In this document: in pieces, positions 1 to 12,059 of the stretch
Position numbering within the stretch: the stretch's first letter is position 1
How the letters are laid out: each line of letters begins with the position of its first letter
Program-made: the position numbers and the translations under genes
Notes under the pieces: generated by a model
Told to the model about the DNA's origin: nothing
The model's database searches: none
Seen by the model: only the letters and a program-made list of their open reading frames with translations
From: Hemileia vastatrix
Lineage: Eukaryota; Basidiomycota; Pucciniomycetes; Pucciniales; Zaghouaniaceae
DNA length: 64,000 nucleotides
NCBI GenBank assembly: GCA_030280995.1
Contig: JASXTE010000005.1
Span: 25,315,001-25,379,000, forward strand
Direction: 5' to 3'

Positions 1-3000
1 CTGCAACCTTGAACCCAAATTCATATCTAATTGAGCACATATTGAGGTGGTGTTGAAACAATCGTGAGGAATTTTTGATTTTAATAACTAGAAATTAATT
101 AGAAAATTTATTGAAGCACAGTTGATCATTAGAAAAACAAATCTTTATGCTTGACTTATTAGAATTTTTAGTAGGAATAATGAAGTAAGTGAACCACACT
201 ACCAAAAAAAAAAAAAAAGCGGGCACATTCATAAGATTGTGAAAAATCATGTTTTTCATTCTTTCTTTGAATATCTAAAAATTATTGTATAAATTAAACT
301 AGAGCCCCTTTTGCATGCTTTTACAGGATTTTTCACTAATCAATTTATAAAAGAATCTCCAAATACTATAAAAAGTTTTTCAAGAAGAAAAATTATTAAA
401 ATGATACTTTTCATCAAAATTTTATTAGTAAAAATTTCCTGATGTATATATTTGCTCTCGTTGTATGAGTATATATTCTTAAGTATTTCTTAAGCTTTAA
501 CATACTAGTGGAAGCTACATAAAGCTCATAATTGTTGGTTAAAATAATTTAGTTAATTTTACAAAACAAAAAATTAATATTTTTACCATAATTTTAGATT
601 TAAAAATATTTTCTTGTCACTATTTTTCAAAAAATAATAATTTACCATTACCTTCATTATAGAAAAAAAAAGTAAGTTTCCAATTTCAACAAGAATAAAA
701 TATTTGGCTAAAACATTTTTCACAATAGTTATGAGTTTTTTTTTTGTTTCATGCCATTTCATTTTCAATTCTCTATAATTTATTACATATGTTAATTATT
801 TATTCTATTTAAAAAATATCATTCCTAATACTTCCCTCCCTTCTTTTGTGCTTCCTATATGCTTCTGTCAGACAGGCTACTACACTTACCCAGAAAAATA
901 ATTAATTATTTCTGGGATGAAGCCACACCTTTTAATTCTTATTTTTTTTATTTTATTTTATTATATTTACTTTATAATTAATTGTAGTAAATTAACTAAT
1001 TACAATAAGTAAATTTAGTAAATATTTAAAATTAATAATAATGTCCCTCCTATTTTTATTCCCTAACACCATGCTCAATGAAAGGTTGGAAGAGAAATAA
1101 AAATATATTAATACTAAATTTTAAGAACTTAAAATTCTTTTATTTAAAAGGTTAAAATTCTATCAATTCAAAATTTTAATTCAGATTATTTTATACTAAG
1201 TCTGACATATAAAGTAAACCTTAAAATATATCAAATAATTTGATATATAAAGTAAAATATATTTTATTGACACATCTTTATAGAACACTTTTGTTATTTG
1301 AAATTTCTTATTTTGGAAAAGTTTTCCTCTCACACTCCTGTATGTAGGTTTGTTAAATCCATGTGCTCTCTCTCCTTTTTGCCTATAAAAGGCCTTCCAT
1401 TTTGTGCTGTTTTCTTTATTCCTTACTACTTACAATTTTATTATTAAACAATCAAATATCATTTTTTATTACTACCTCTGTTGCTTTAGTATTTGAAATT
1501 GCATAACTTTAAAATCATAAAGTAATAATAATAAATCCTTCATATCTTTTTTTTGACTAATTAATCTTATAAGATAGAAATCTATGTACCTTGTTTGAAA
1601 TCCTTGAGTTATCCACCTTTGCCGCCATTTGGACTGCCATAAAACATTCTAGACCATTAGGACCCCTTGACAACTTCCCCTCACACATTATCTCACTCTA
1701 TTAAATTTAGTGCTACTCTCCCCAGTCCTCTCCACTCACCACCCCTTGTATCCCCCTTCACCACCCCTCTCCCTCCAACCTCACCTCACCCAAATCAATT
1801 TGTTACACATATCACTCCTTTTGATCTCCTATCCACCCTTATATATCTCATATCACTATGAATAACTTTAACTGATCTCCTTCTCACCCCTCTTCCTCTA
1901 TATGATAAAAAAGGGGTGAATTGACAAGCCAAAGAGGTTGGGTGAGCAGCAAAAGGATCAAGATGATTTTGAGGTTAAATGGTTGGGATGGGGAACAAGA
2001 AGGTTGGATTTGGAAGTAAAAGGTTTAGGATATCTTAAAAAGGGCTTAGAGGGTGGAAAGGAAAGGTTGAGGTGGGAGGTGAAAGAGGTGGGGTGGGGTA
2101 GGGAGAAGTGAGAAATGGGTGAGTGTAGATGAGGAGGGAAGAAAGAGTAGTGGGGTGAGGTGAAAAGTAAAAGGGGAGGGGAGGGGTGAGGAGTATGGAA
2201 ACTTACTCATGAATTCTCAATACTACAGTAAATGCCTTAGGATTTTTATCAAAATAACAGATATGGGAAAAAATTCAGAAGGAATAAAAAGGCAGAGAAA
2301 GGCATGTATAGAGCTCAAAAGAGTGTGAAACAAGGTGGAAAAAAACTGAAGTTTGACTCTATCTTTCAGCCAAAGAACAGAGTTCACCCTGTCTTATTTC
2401 AGCACTCATTTTACACAATCAAAAGAAACATGTAAAAGTGGTTTATTTCTATTTGTACCCCTCAATAAATACAAGCTATTGTTTTATTCAATGTTTGTAA
2501 TAAGTACCAAAAATTGAAACTGAATATCTACAGGAGTGTAAAAACTAGCCATTAAATACAATTTCAATTTTTTACAAAGTCTTTTACAGAATGTTTATTA
2601 AGATTATACATCAGATAGAAAACCAATAAAATGGGTAAGCTTTTGAAAAAAGTTGGGAAAAGTAAAAACACCTATATTAAAATTTTGAGCTACTGCACTT
2701 TTTTTCTTTTATTATATGAATGTATAGAGCTTTTAATTTAGTTCAAAAAAAATTTTAGTGAGATGTATAATATTTTTAAATTCAAAAATAAAATTTAAAT
2801 AAGTATTTAAAATGAAGCACATTGATATATATAGTAAACCTTTTGCTTTATTTTATGTTCTATGATTACTGTACATGAAATTATAATTAGTCATGATAAC
2901 CAAAAATTTAATAAGATGAGTATGTTAGCTTCCTCAACATCTTTTCTATAATCTATTAAATAGAAGGAAAAAAATTTTGAGTCATTTTTTATACTAAATT

Positions 3001-5589
3001 TTTTTCATTTCAATGACTATATACATTTTCCAAAAACAATATATCTTAATTTTGGTGGAACTTAGATTGAACTCACAATGAGATCCTGTTTCAAACTGTG
3101 GTTCAAGCTAAGTTAAACTGTGAGAAAATTTATAATTTTTTAAAATTTTTATTGAATATTTTTAAATGTTAACATAAGTATATTCTTATATCAAAATGAT
3201 TCATATTAAATATTTTAAATTTCTGGAAACAAACACAAATGATGAATCATTTTTGAGAAATTTTTCATTAAAAATATTTGGAAGTTGATTTTCTAATATT
3301 ATGGAATTATTCTTTTTTCTCCATTAAAGATTAAGAAGATAACTAAAGATTATTTTAATGCAACTATAACATATAAAAAAGGTATCAGATCTTCTTTTTA
3401 GATTCATACTAACTAAAAAAACAATTTGTTCATTTTAAGTACAAATTATATAGATCCTTCAAAGCCTCAAATTTTTTTTCTTGATTTTCATATGAATATT
3501 AAAGGGAAATCTCATAGGATAAAAATGGTATCTTTTTAAAAAATTAAATAAATAAATTTCAAATAAATATATATTGTTGTAAAAACTCCAAGTTTAACCT
3601 TAAGTTTCTGTTTTAAATGTGTACTGGTGAGTTGAAATATTCTCTATCCAATTTCATTTTTTTAAAAATATATTCATTCTAGTATTTCTTATTTATAAGG
3701 CCAATTACTAGAAGATTTATAGAATCTTCTGTTTACATATAATATCAAAGAGATTTAACTTTAAAGAATTAGAAATTTATTAGCAGAATAATATAATTTT
3801 TATCTATCAGTGTGTATATCATTTTTCTAATAATTGATTGATAAATTGTTAACTCATATATTCTATTTAAGAAGTATGTGTAAACTCTCAGTATTGAATT
3901 AATCCTGTCAAAAACTTTTTTCCAAAGACTACAAAAGAAAACCTAAAACTTTTTACTTGATTTGTTCATCAACAACATAGAATTGAAATATTCTTTCTAT
4001 TCATTTAAAATATGCATCATTATTTATTTTAATTAAAATATAATCCCTTTAAAACTAGCTTTTTTATATGAGTATAACTCAAAATACCTATTGTGTCTTT
4101 TTTACAAATTAATTATCATATGGTAGTTATTAAATCAGCAACTAATATAATGATGAAAAATTACCACTTCTACCTATTAAGTTAAGTTCTTGCACAATAT
4201 TTTATTCTGAAATTTCACCTGAACCACATTTTTTGACATGAGAACACTTTTGAAAATCTATGGTGCTTATTCCCAGGTGGACATAGCAATTATCCCACCA
4301 TATAGCATGGAAGAACACTAAAGCATTAATATTAAATTTAAAGAGATTTATGCTTTTTTGTTGTGTTTTATCTTTAAAATTTTACTACTAGTTTGAATTT
4401 CAGTTTTTCATATGGAAAATTCATTGAGTTGTGGTTAATTATTTTAACTCATGAGATCACTCACCAACTGACAATATTTTCATAGAATTTTAATGAACTA
4501 AATCATTAAAAGTTCTGGAATCTCATATATTTATTATTTTAACTAAATTCCGATTACAAAACTACTTAGTATTTGAAGAATAAACAAAACAAATAAAAGT
4601 TCAAAAATTAATTTACTTTTGATTTTAATCATTGACTTACATTTAAAAATTTCAAAAGCTGGATTAAATCAACTATTATAAGAGATATACTTTTTTACAC
4701 ACATATAATCAAATAATTTCTCAAATATTAGTGTTGAGTATAAGGAATTTATTAGAGTACTTCATTTAGTGAGAGATTGAGAAAACACATTGATATTTTT
4801 TTTTTAGTTATATGTGGTTTAACTGTATTCAAGAAGTAAAAATATAAGATATTTGATGGTTCAATATTTTTTTGGATAACTCAACTGAATTGAAAATAAT
4901 TATTTTAAATGAAAAAAATATAAAAATACATGAAACAAAAAATAAGGTCATATAGGTTAGAATTAAAAAACAAAGCTTCAAATTCTGGGTTAAAAGGAGT
5001 TCTCAATAAAAAGAGCCAAATATATAATTTTATATGTTTTCTCAAAAAATTAATGAACTCATTAGAAAGCTTAGAAGTAATAATTTTGAAATAAGTACTA
5101 TGATTTTCAGTCTTTTTACTGATAAAGTGAGATTCAAAATTAGCATTAAATTGTGTTTTATTAAAAATACTGTGGATTTATCAGATTCTTAAGCTCCCCA
5201 ACTTTGAATTTCTATTAATTTTTCATTATACTCTCAATATTATTTTAGAACAGTATCATTTATCCTTGGTTAAGAGCTCAATATGAGATCAAAGTAAATT
5301 TCAGTATCAGTTCATTAAAAGCTTAGTCTGAGTTCCATCTGTGTTCCATCTAAGTTCAAGTTGAGGACTTTCTAGAAAGTTCCCCCCAAATATTGTGTGG
5401 TGTATCATGTGGATAAAAATCAAGTGAGTATTAATGAAAAGATGCCAAAATGTGATGTTTGAATATTAATTTTATTCAGTGATTTGTAAATGATACTGCA
5501 TAGGGTAGTTGAATAAGCCAAATAAATATGAAATGACCCAGGTAACATGAAATTATATACTTATATTTTACTTCAATGGTGGTAGACAC
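1..5589. other. AT-rich region with no recognisable gene
   Basis: No open frame here looks like a protein family I recognise; the few frames above 60 codons are low-complexity. What can be seen: many homopolymer and TA-rich runs, a 28-bp near-perfect palindrome at 890-917 (arms starting CCCAGAAA), a strong pyrimidine-rich block at about 1640-1905 followed directly by a purine-rich block at about 1915-2200, and a TATAAAA-like string near 1383 with no convincing gene after it. It is probably old, decayed repeat DNA. Confidence 0.6.
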
Positions 5590-6170
5590 CCTAATTTAGT
5601 TAGTTAGTGGTTTTATAGCAACTCAGCATCTTTATTTAGTTTGTTGCTTTATTGCTACTTCATATATTTAGTTATTTAGTTAATTTATTATTAATTTGAC
5701 TTTTTAGTTAGTTAATTATTACTTTGATTTTTTAGTTAGTTAGTTATTTTATTTCTGCTTTACATTTTTAGTGAGTTAGTTTTTTGATTGTTGATTTTCT
5801 TTTTAGTTATTTAATTAGTTAAATACTGTTTTTATCTTTTGGCTATTAAATTAGTTGATAACTGCTTTGCTCTTTTAGTTAGCTAGTTATTTTTTGCTGC
5901 TTTACATTTCTAGTTGTTTAGTTAGTTTATTACTCCTTTGCTATTTTAGTTTTATAGTTAGTTTATTATTGCTTTTTTTTATAGCTTATTAGTTGATTGA
6001 TTGCAGTTTTTCTTTTTAATTTACTTAGTCATTTTAATACTGCTTTGCATTTTTGGCTAGTTAATTAGTTGATTACTATTTTGCTTTTTTAGTTAGTTAG
6101 TGATTTGATTGCTGCTTCACATATTTAGTTAAATGATTAGTTTTTTACTGACTATTTTTTTAGTTAGTTT
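5590..6170. repeat. Degenerate TTAGT-rich minisatellite
   Basis: About 580 bp made of some 14 imperfect units of roughly 36-45 bp. Each unit contains a (TTAG)n/TTAGTTAGTTAG core followed by TTATT and a GCTGCTTTGCAT-like end. Units vary in length and sequence, so the array is old or fast-evolving. It is bounded on the right by a purine-rich tract. No coding potential is seen. Confidence 0.7.
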
Positions 6171-6890
6171 TAATAGAGGGGAATGGTGAAAAGAAGGGGA
6201 GTGATGCAAGGTGATTAAGAGAGATGACAATAGGTGATGGGTGTCTTAAGGAAGGGGAGAAATTTGAGGAGAGGTGGAGAGAGGTGAGGAGTGATTTGAT
6301 GAAGGTGAAAGGTGGAAAAAGATTCAAGGAATTAAAAACCAAAAGGGAGGGGATCCAATTGCAGTGAAGTAGAGGGGATAGGGGTGAGCATGATGTGCAG
6401 TGAAAAGATGAGATAAAAAATGACAGGTATTGGTAAGCCTCATGATTTGTAGGTTTTAATTCTGTCTAATTGTGAGTATGGGGAGTGAGAGAGAGGAGCA
6501 GAAAATTGAATGGAATCTCATGATGGGGTGGGGTGACTTGTGAGAGGAGGAAGAAAGGGTGGCACCAGTTGGTTTGAAAGTGGTAGAGAGTGGTGTGTGG
6601 TGGTATGGCTGGGTTTGAAAGTCAAGGAAGGTGATAGGGTGTTTTGAAAATAGAGTAGGGTGAAGAGGTTTTCAAGAGAAGGAGAGAGGGTCTGCAAGAA
6701 GTGTAGTGGGAGGTTACAGAGAGGTAAAATTATGTAAATAAGAAGAGGTACAAGAGAGGAGAAGAGAAGATAATGAGCTGAAGGAGAGGAACTTTCCATA
6801 AATGAAAACAAGGAAATGAAGAAAAGAGGACAATAATAATTTTTAAAAAAAGAACAAGACACACACTAAAAATAAGTATCATCACCACAA
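6171..6890. other. Purine-rich tract, no gene supported
   Basis: This stretch is strongly G+A biased on the plus strand (GAGAGG, GGTGAG and AGGAGA strings). The apparent minus-strand open frames of 60-114 codons are Pro/Ser/Leu-rich by-products of the composition and I do not call them genes. The bias resembles the purine block at 1.9-2.2 kb. Confidence 0.5.
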
Positions 6891-6895
6891 AAAAT

Positions 6896-7271
6896 CAAGT
6901 GGCACCTGCTAACAGGTGCCTATCCCCATATTCATTTTTGATTTAAGAGTAAATTTGATTTGATATTACACAAGCTAGTGTGCTCATTGTTTAGTGCACA
7001 GTCTTTCTAGTAGAGCTGCAGCTGAGGTAAAATTAAGTTAAGTCAAAGATAGGGAATGGCACCTGCTATCAGGTGCCTGTGGTTTTTTTCTGGTGTATTG
7101 GAGGATTACTTTATGATGATGAGATGACGTGACCCAAGAAGATGCTAACATCAAAAAAACAAAAAACTAAGGTGGGCTCAAACAAGGCTACTTTGTAAAG
7201 CAGACCCAGAGTCATACACCACAACCAAAAACTGAACTAGACATCTAGCTCAGGGGGTTTTCCCCCTGTGC
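6896..7271. repeat. Dispersed repeat ending in CTGTG, with hairpins
   Basis: Two copies of a short perfect hairpin (arms GGCACCTG and CAGGTGCC, 4-nt loop) lie at 6901-6920 and 7059-7078. From about 7130 to 7270 the sequence matches 54030-54186, down to a shared terminus with a TCTAG/CTAGA-type inverted repeat and CCCCTGTG. Read on the other strand the end is CACAGGGG, like the CACTA element termini at 14396 and 32043. It abuts the truncated reverse transcriptase of element A, so it is probably the end of a DNA transposon inserted into that gene. The other end was not found. Confidence 0.5.
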
Positions 7272-8717
7272 ATGGATTTCAGAAGTTTAAATGTACTGAC
7301 AGTTACAAACAGATACCCCCTTCTGCTGACTAGTGAGTTGATTGACACTCTTCAAGGTGCAGAAATTTTGAAATCCCTAGATCTTAGGGCAGGTTACCAT
7401 AACATATGTGTGAAAGAAGGAGATGAACACAAAATGGCATTCTGCATTAAATTTGGTCATTTTGAATGGTTGGTAATGCTGTTTGGTCCATTTGACACAC
7501 CTGCCACTTTCCAACACTTCTTTAATAGCATCTTCAGGGATAGGATAGGGATAGAGGTAGCAGTATATCTGGACAACATCTTGATTCACTTCAGATCAAT
7601 AGCAGAACACCAGATATGTGTGAAGGATTGTTTGAAGTGCTTGAGGGAGGCACAATTATGGGTTTACCAGAAAAATGTGTCTTCCCAGTAAGTGAAATAC
7701 CCTACCTGGGGATGATCATTTAAAGGATAGGGTGAAAATGTATCAGGAGAAGGTAAAGGCAGTAACAGAGTGACCAAAACCAGCATAAGTAAAATGGCTC
7801 CAGTATTTCTTAGGCTTTGAAAAATTTTACCACCACTTTATTGAAAATTACTCCCACATCTTCCAACCACTTCATGACATCACAAAAAAGGAAGCCAAAT
7901 TCACTTGGACAAGTAGTCAACAAGATGCATTTTCATACTTGAAAAAACAATTTTTAACAGACCCTATTATTTTAATTGCAGACTTAATAATGCTATTTGT
8001 CCTAGAATGTGACCTCTCAGACTTTTCACTAGGTGCAGTATTATCCCAATATGATGCTGAAAATGTCTTACACCCAGTAGCATATTTTTCACATAAATTT
8101 TTAGGCACTGAATTGAACTATAAAATATATGATAAGTAGTTACTTGCACTAGTTGAAGCAGTAAGCACCTGGAACCACTATTTGGAAGGAGGACCTTGCC
8201 ATTTACAAGTTATTATTTACACAGATCATAAAAATCTGGAAACCTTCTTGACCACAAAGAATTTGACTCCACAGAAAGTGCCTTGGGCAGAACTGCTAAG
8301 CAGCATTAATTTTTTTAAAAATCAGGCCAGGGAAGAAAAGCAGCCAACCAGATGCACTGTCCCGATGTTCCAACTTGCACCCAGTTCCAGATCAGCCACA
8401 TACTGTTGGGGAAAATCTATTAAAGGGGGACCTTGAAGAGGGGTTAAGCCTAGATGAGGTGGAATTTGTGGATGAGGATTTTATGGAATGGGTAAGGAGG
8501 GGGAAAAGAAAGGATTAAGGATTCCAGGAGTTGGTGAGGGCACTGTAATCAAAGGAGGAATTGGTAAGTAAAGAATTGGAAGAGTATCACCTGGAAGGGG
8601 GAGCACTGTATTAGAATGGGAGGACAGTGGTTCCAAATGATGAAGAGCTAAAAGGGAAGGCAGTCAAAACAAGGCACAACTCTCTAATGGCAGGACACCC
8701 AGGACCGCTGAAAAAGG
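7272..8717 (+). pseudogene. Element A: chromovirus Pol relic, part 1 (RT, RNase H, start of integrase)
   Basis: Decayed Ty3/gypsy polyprotein. The frame at 7272-7691 has the reverse transcriptase start MDFRSLN, NRYPLL, a D-L-R-A-G-Y-H block and a catalytic box degraded to YLDN (normally YxDD). The tether and RNase H region follow (LFVLECDLSDFSLGAVLSQ near 7995, then TDHKNLETF near 8222). Stops and frameshifts fall near 7689, 8137 and 8340. From about 8660 the integrase zinc-finger start MAGHPG is readable, and the frame stops abruptly at 8718 where a TGTGG LTR begins. The missing continuation is at 36032. The N-terminal Gag and protease part is absent: the left edge abuts a repeat terminus at 7270. 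It is non-functional. Confidence 0.85.
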
Positions 8718-9516
8718 TGTGGTCTTCTAAAATTGGAAGGGGCTTTTGTTGTATTATTTGGTACTGTTTGTGGATGTCATAAATGACATTATTTTATAAA
8801 ATATAGCCTTTTCTGGCTTTATGGAGTGAATATTGGGACTACTGTCTTAGGTTAAAGTGCTTAGTACCATTGGATAGACCTAATTTGGCTCTTAATTTCA
8901 TGTCTAAATCTTGTTATTGCTTAATTTTTTGTTTTAAAGGTTTTAGTAGTTGTAGTGGATTTTTCGAAGGTAAAAGGGATTTTGGCTCAGAAGTGTGCAC
9001 CCAAATGGTGCCGTCCCACATATGTAGTTGAAAGGTGGGGGAAGCTCTTGGGCATGGTGTTTATGCATTTTAGAAACAACCATCTTGTAATTAGATCACT
9101 GTTTCTCACCCAGCTTTCACTGTTTTTTTCGACACAATTGGCTGTGTTTTTTTCAAGGTTAGTTCTTCATTTAACTCAACTTTGGAAACTGGTTTCTCTG
9201 GTGTATCTTTGCAAACTTCATCAAGTATTATTTCTGTTTTCCATGCAATAAGTGCACTGTGTCTCTGGTTTCTGGTGTGGATTTTCTCTACATTTCAGGT
9301 TTTAGTTCTTTTTTTCTCAGTGGTCTTCTATTGGCTACTGTCTTGGCTTGTCAAGCAGTCAAGAAGTTTTTTGGAAGGGGTATTGTAACAGTCTTCAATT
9401 TTCTGTAGCAAATTAATCTCACCTGGTGTTTCTCAAAGGGAAAGGGTATTTTCTCTCTGGCTTTTATCCAACTCCCTTGGTCAAGGCCTATAGCTAGTAC
9501 TATAGGATTGTCTACA
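8718..9516 (+). repeat. Element C 5' LTR
   Basis: It starts TGTGGTC and ends TCTACA, about 799 bp, and aligns along its length with 35160-36031. Relative to the 3' copy it lacks about 70 bp after position 9074. Many substitutions separate the two copies (clearly several percent), so the insertion is old compared with element B. Frames inside it (8955-9388) are not genes. Confidence 0.8.
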
Positions 9517-9520
9517 TTTC

Positions 9521-9536
9521 TGGTGCCCAACATAGG
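9521..9536 (+). other. Primer-binding-like site of element C
   Basis: TGGTGCCCAACATAGG begins 4 nt after the 5' LTR. It starts with TGG, as expected for pairing with a tRNA CCA end, and matches the element B site at 39012-39028 except for a few changes. The priming tRNA was not identified. Confidence 0.6.
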
Positions 9537-9891
9537 TTAAAGATTTTCTAGCTTTTCGAATCTCTGTTACTGTTGGGCTCTCTTCTTTTATGGCATTTCT
9601 GTTGGTCTAGGACATCTTTGGTAGACCTTTTTCTGGATTTTGGATTTTTGGTTCTGTACCTCTCTGTGGTTTTTCTAGGGGTTTTCTCTTTATTTGGATT
9701 TGATCCCTCCTAGGTCTCTGAAGACTATTTAGGAGACTTTTCCTATCTTTGGTAGCTATTGGGAGAGTCTAGGTTTTCTTTGGTGGAGAAATTTGTTTGT
9801 GTAACTTGACTTTGGATATCTTTGGTGGCTGTTGGAGGAATCTAGGCTGTCTGTGGTGGAGTATTTAGAGGTTTAACTGGCTATAGTTAGG

Positions 9892-11448
9892 ATGGTTAGG
9901 ATAAATTTATGGAAAGGGAAAATATGCTTTGGAGAAGAGGTAAAGCTAATTTTAGGTATCTTTGAAGCTGATTCTGATGTGGATGGGGCTTCAGACTTTG
10001 ATAAGGTGAAGTAGGTCATATTCTTCATTGATGATATAGAGTTGGTAAAGGAAGTTCTTAGGATGGATAGATATAGCAGCCAGGATTGGGAGAAGCTAAA
10101 GGTGAAGATTATCAGGAGGCTTCCCACTGTGTTTTCAATGGATGATCTTCATGTGATTTCTAGGAAATGGGTATTTCAGGGTGGTGTAACATCTCTAGTG
10201 CAGTATGGTAAATTTATGGAAGAGTTTGAAGAGGTTATGGAGTATCTGGATGAAATGGGTATGTCATCTCATTAAATGGAAGCTAAGTATGTTCTTTGGA
10301 GTGCAATGGGTCTGGAGGTCAGAAAGGAGGCTCAGGAATTTCTTTTAAAGGCTGGGCTCATGAAGACACTTCTAAATGGAAAATGTAGGATTCCTTCTTT
10401 GGGTGTTTTCAAGAAGGCTATCTGGGAACATCTGGAAATCCTGGTCACTAAAGAGGTGGAAACTGAAAATGAATATTTAATGGATAGAAAGGTTCAGGAA
10501 AAGGTTGTGGAAGATTCAGCTTCAGTTGCAATTCTGGAATCACCCACTCTCAAAGACAATGATTTTTGTGATTTTTCAGGAAATGGTAATTCTTTTTCAG
10601 GGGATGTCATAGGATCTCAAGAATGTGCTTCACTGGTTGGTTTGGATATGTACACACTAGATGAAAAGTGTATCTATTCATATGTAGATGGGCTCTGTGG
10701 GAAGAAAAACTTGACAGTTCATGATGAAATGGTTTCTTCATGTTCAGATAATGGTGGTTTAAATAAGGATGTTTCTGTTGAAGTTCTTGATTATCAGAAA
10801 GAGTCAGTGTTGGATTTATTTCTCCTAGAGGAAGATTATTTTCAGTTGATTCCTTCAAGATCAGAAGATGTATGCTTGGAGGAGCATTTCTATTTGGAAG
10901 TTATGGACTCTATTCTGGAGGATTTGTTGGATTCTCAGAGTAATGCTGTACTGAATGATTTGGGGTCTCATACAAAAGAATCTCAGTTAGCTCTCTCAAG
11001 ATCAGATGATTGTTTTTTGGGGGAGAATTATTTATTTGGTGTTCTGGGTCCTGTTTTGGAGGAATTTTTGAAAATTCAGAACAATTTTGTAATGGATGAT
11101 TTGGAGTTGGGGAGAGTAGGATCTCAGATGCTTCACTCAAGTGGAGAAGGTTTTTTCAGTGAGGAAGATAAAATTATTGATGTTTTGGATTTCACTGGTA
11201 TGGATGAGATCATTCTGCACTCTCAGTGGAGGGAAAATAAAGATGTGGTGACTTTTCATTCAATTTCAAATATTGAAAATTTGATGGAAAATGGAAATGA
11301 AATTAGCAGAAAAGCCAGTGTATGGAGAAAGATTGAAAACTTTTTTGGTGGTATTATTATGGGATATCAGAATCGGAAGAGGGGTAAAGATAGTTCTAGC
11401 CCTAGAGGGAAACTTATTTGTTTCAACCAGTGTATTTCAAGAATATGA
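9892..11448 (+). pseudogene. Element C Gag-like protein with a novel repeated acidic C-terminal domain
   Basis: One reading frame runs from ATG 9892 to 11448, broken by TAG at 10012 and TAA at 10273. The first ~190 residues follow element B Gag closely (for example WVFQGGVTSLVQYGKF beside WQAKGGVSSMADFKKL). After that similarity stops: there is no CCHC knuckle and no protease. Instead about 250 acidic residues follow, with a repeat of roughly 46 residues: copies start at SRSEDVCLEEH, SRSDDCFLGEN and SSGEGFFSEED, each followed by a VLD/VMD and an L-E-E/D-L-L helix-like block. I do not recognise this domain. The frame ends beside a copy of the TAAACTGG stem-loop family (11450-11475). Confidence 0.7.
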
Positions 11449-12059
11449 CTCCTCCAAAATGAGGATAAAATACTTAATTGGTTTTTGTGTTGTGTTTTTG
11501 GTTCTTCAGGATCCATCTTCCACTGTCTTTGGTCTGGTTTCTTTTGTTTTAGGTCCTTTCATCATACTCTTTTGGGTTTCAAGGCTCTTTTAAAAAGTTT
11601 GGGTTTCAATATAGATTTTCAATTTATGATAAAGTTAAAAAAAATTGGTATAATGGAAAATATAAATAAAATAAAATAAATAGATAAAGATAAAAGAAAG
11701 GAAAAGAAAATAGGTTTAGTTTTGCCTCCAGCATGAGGATAAACTGCATAATTTAAGAAGAGGTGGTTCTGAAGATGGATCAAGATTTTAAGGTTTAGAA
11801 GATGGAAGTGAAGATGAAGATTCTGATTCTGAAGAGTTTGATGAAGATTTTCCAGTGGTTAGGTCCAGCACAAAAGGTGCTGAAGATGTTTCTTTTCTCC
11901 TCCAAGAGGTTAAAATGGCTGGATCTGATCTTGATTCTGGTGATCCAGATGTTTGCATTGATGAATATGGGGCTGTTGTTTGAGATGGATCAAATTTTGA
12001 AAATGGTGTTTTGTTGGTGAACTGGATTCTCTGAAAATTCAGAAGAAAGAGAAGGATGT
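11449..12059 (+). other. Element C junction: stem-loop motifs and remnant of the RNase H-integrase linker
   Basis: Two stem-loops of the B/C family lie at 11450-11475 (arms TCCTC/GAGGA) and 11725-11747 (CCTC/GAGG followed by ATAAACTGC). From about 11780 an acidic linker similar to element B (DSDSEEFDED, then STKGAED) is readable with stops. In element B this linker follows RNase H, so in C the whole protease-RT-RNase H block is absent between 11448 and this point. Confidence 0.6.

Noticed and set aside
1375..1400. GCCTATAAAAGGCC string as a promoter TATA box
   Set aside because: No coding region follows in a sensible distance, and the string is palindromic by composition.
6518..6862. 114-codon minus-strand frame
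   Set aside because: Purely a Pro/Ser/Leu reading of a purine-rich tract; no motif, start context or homologue recognised.
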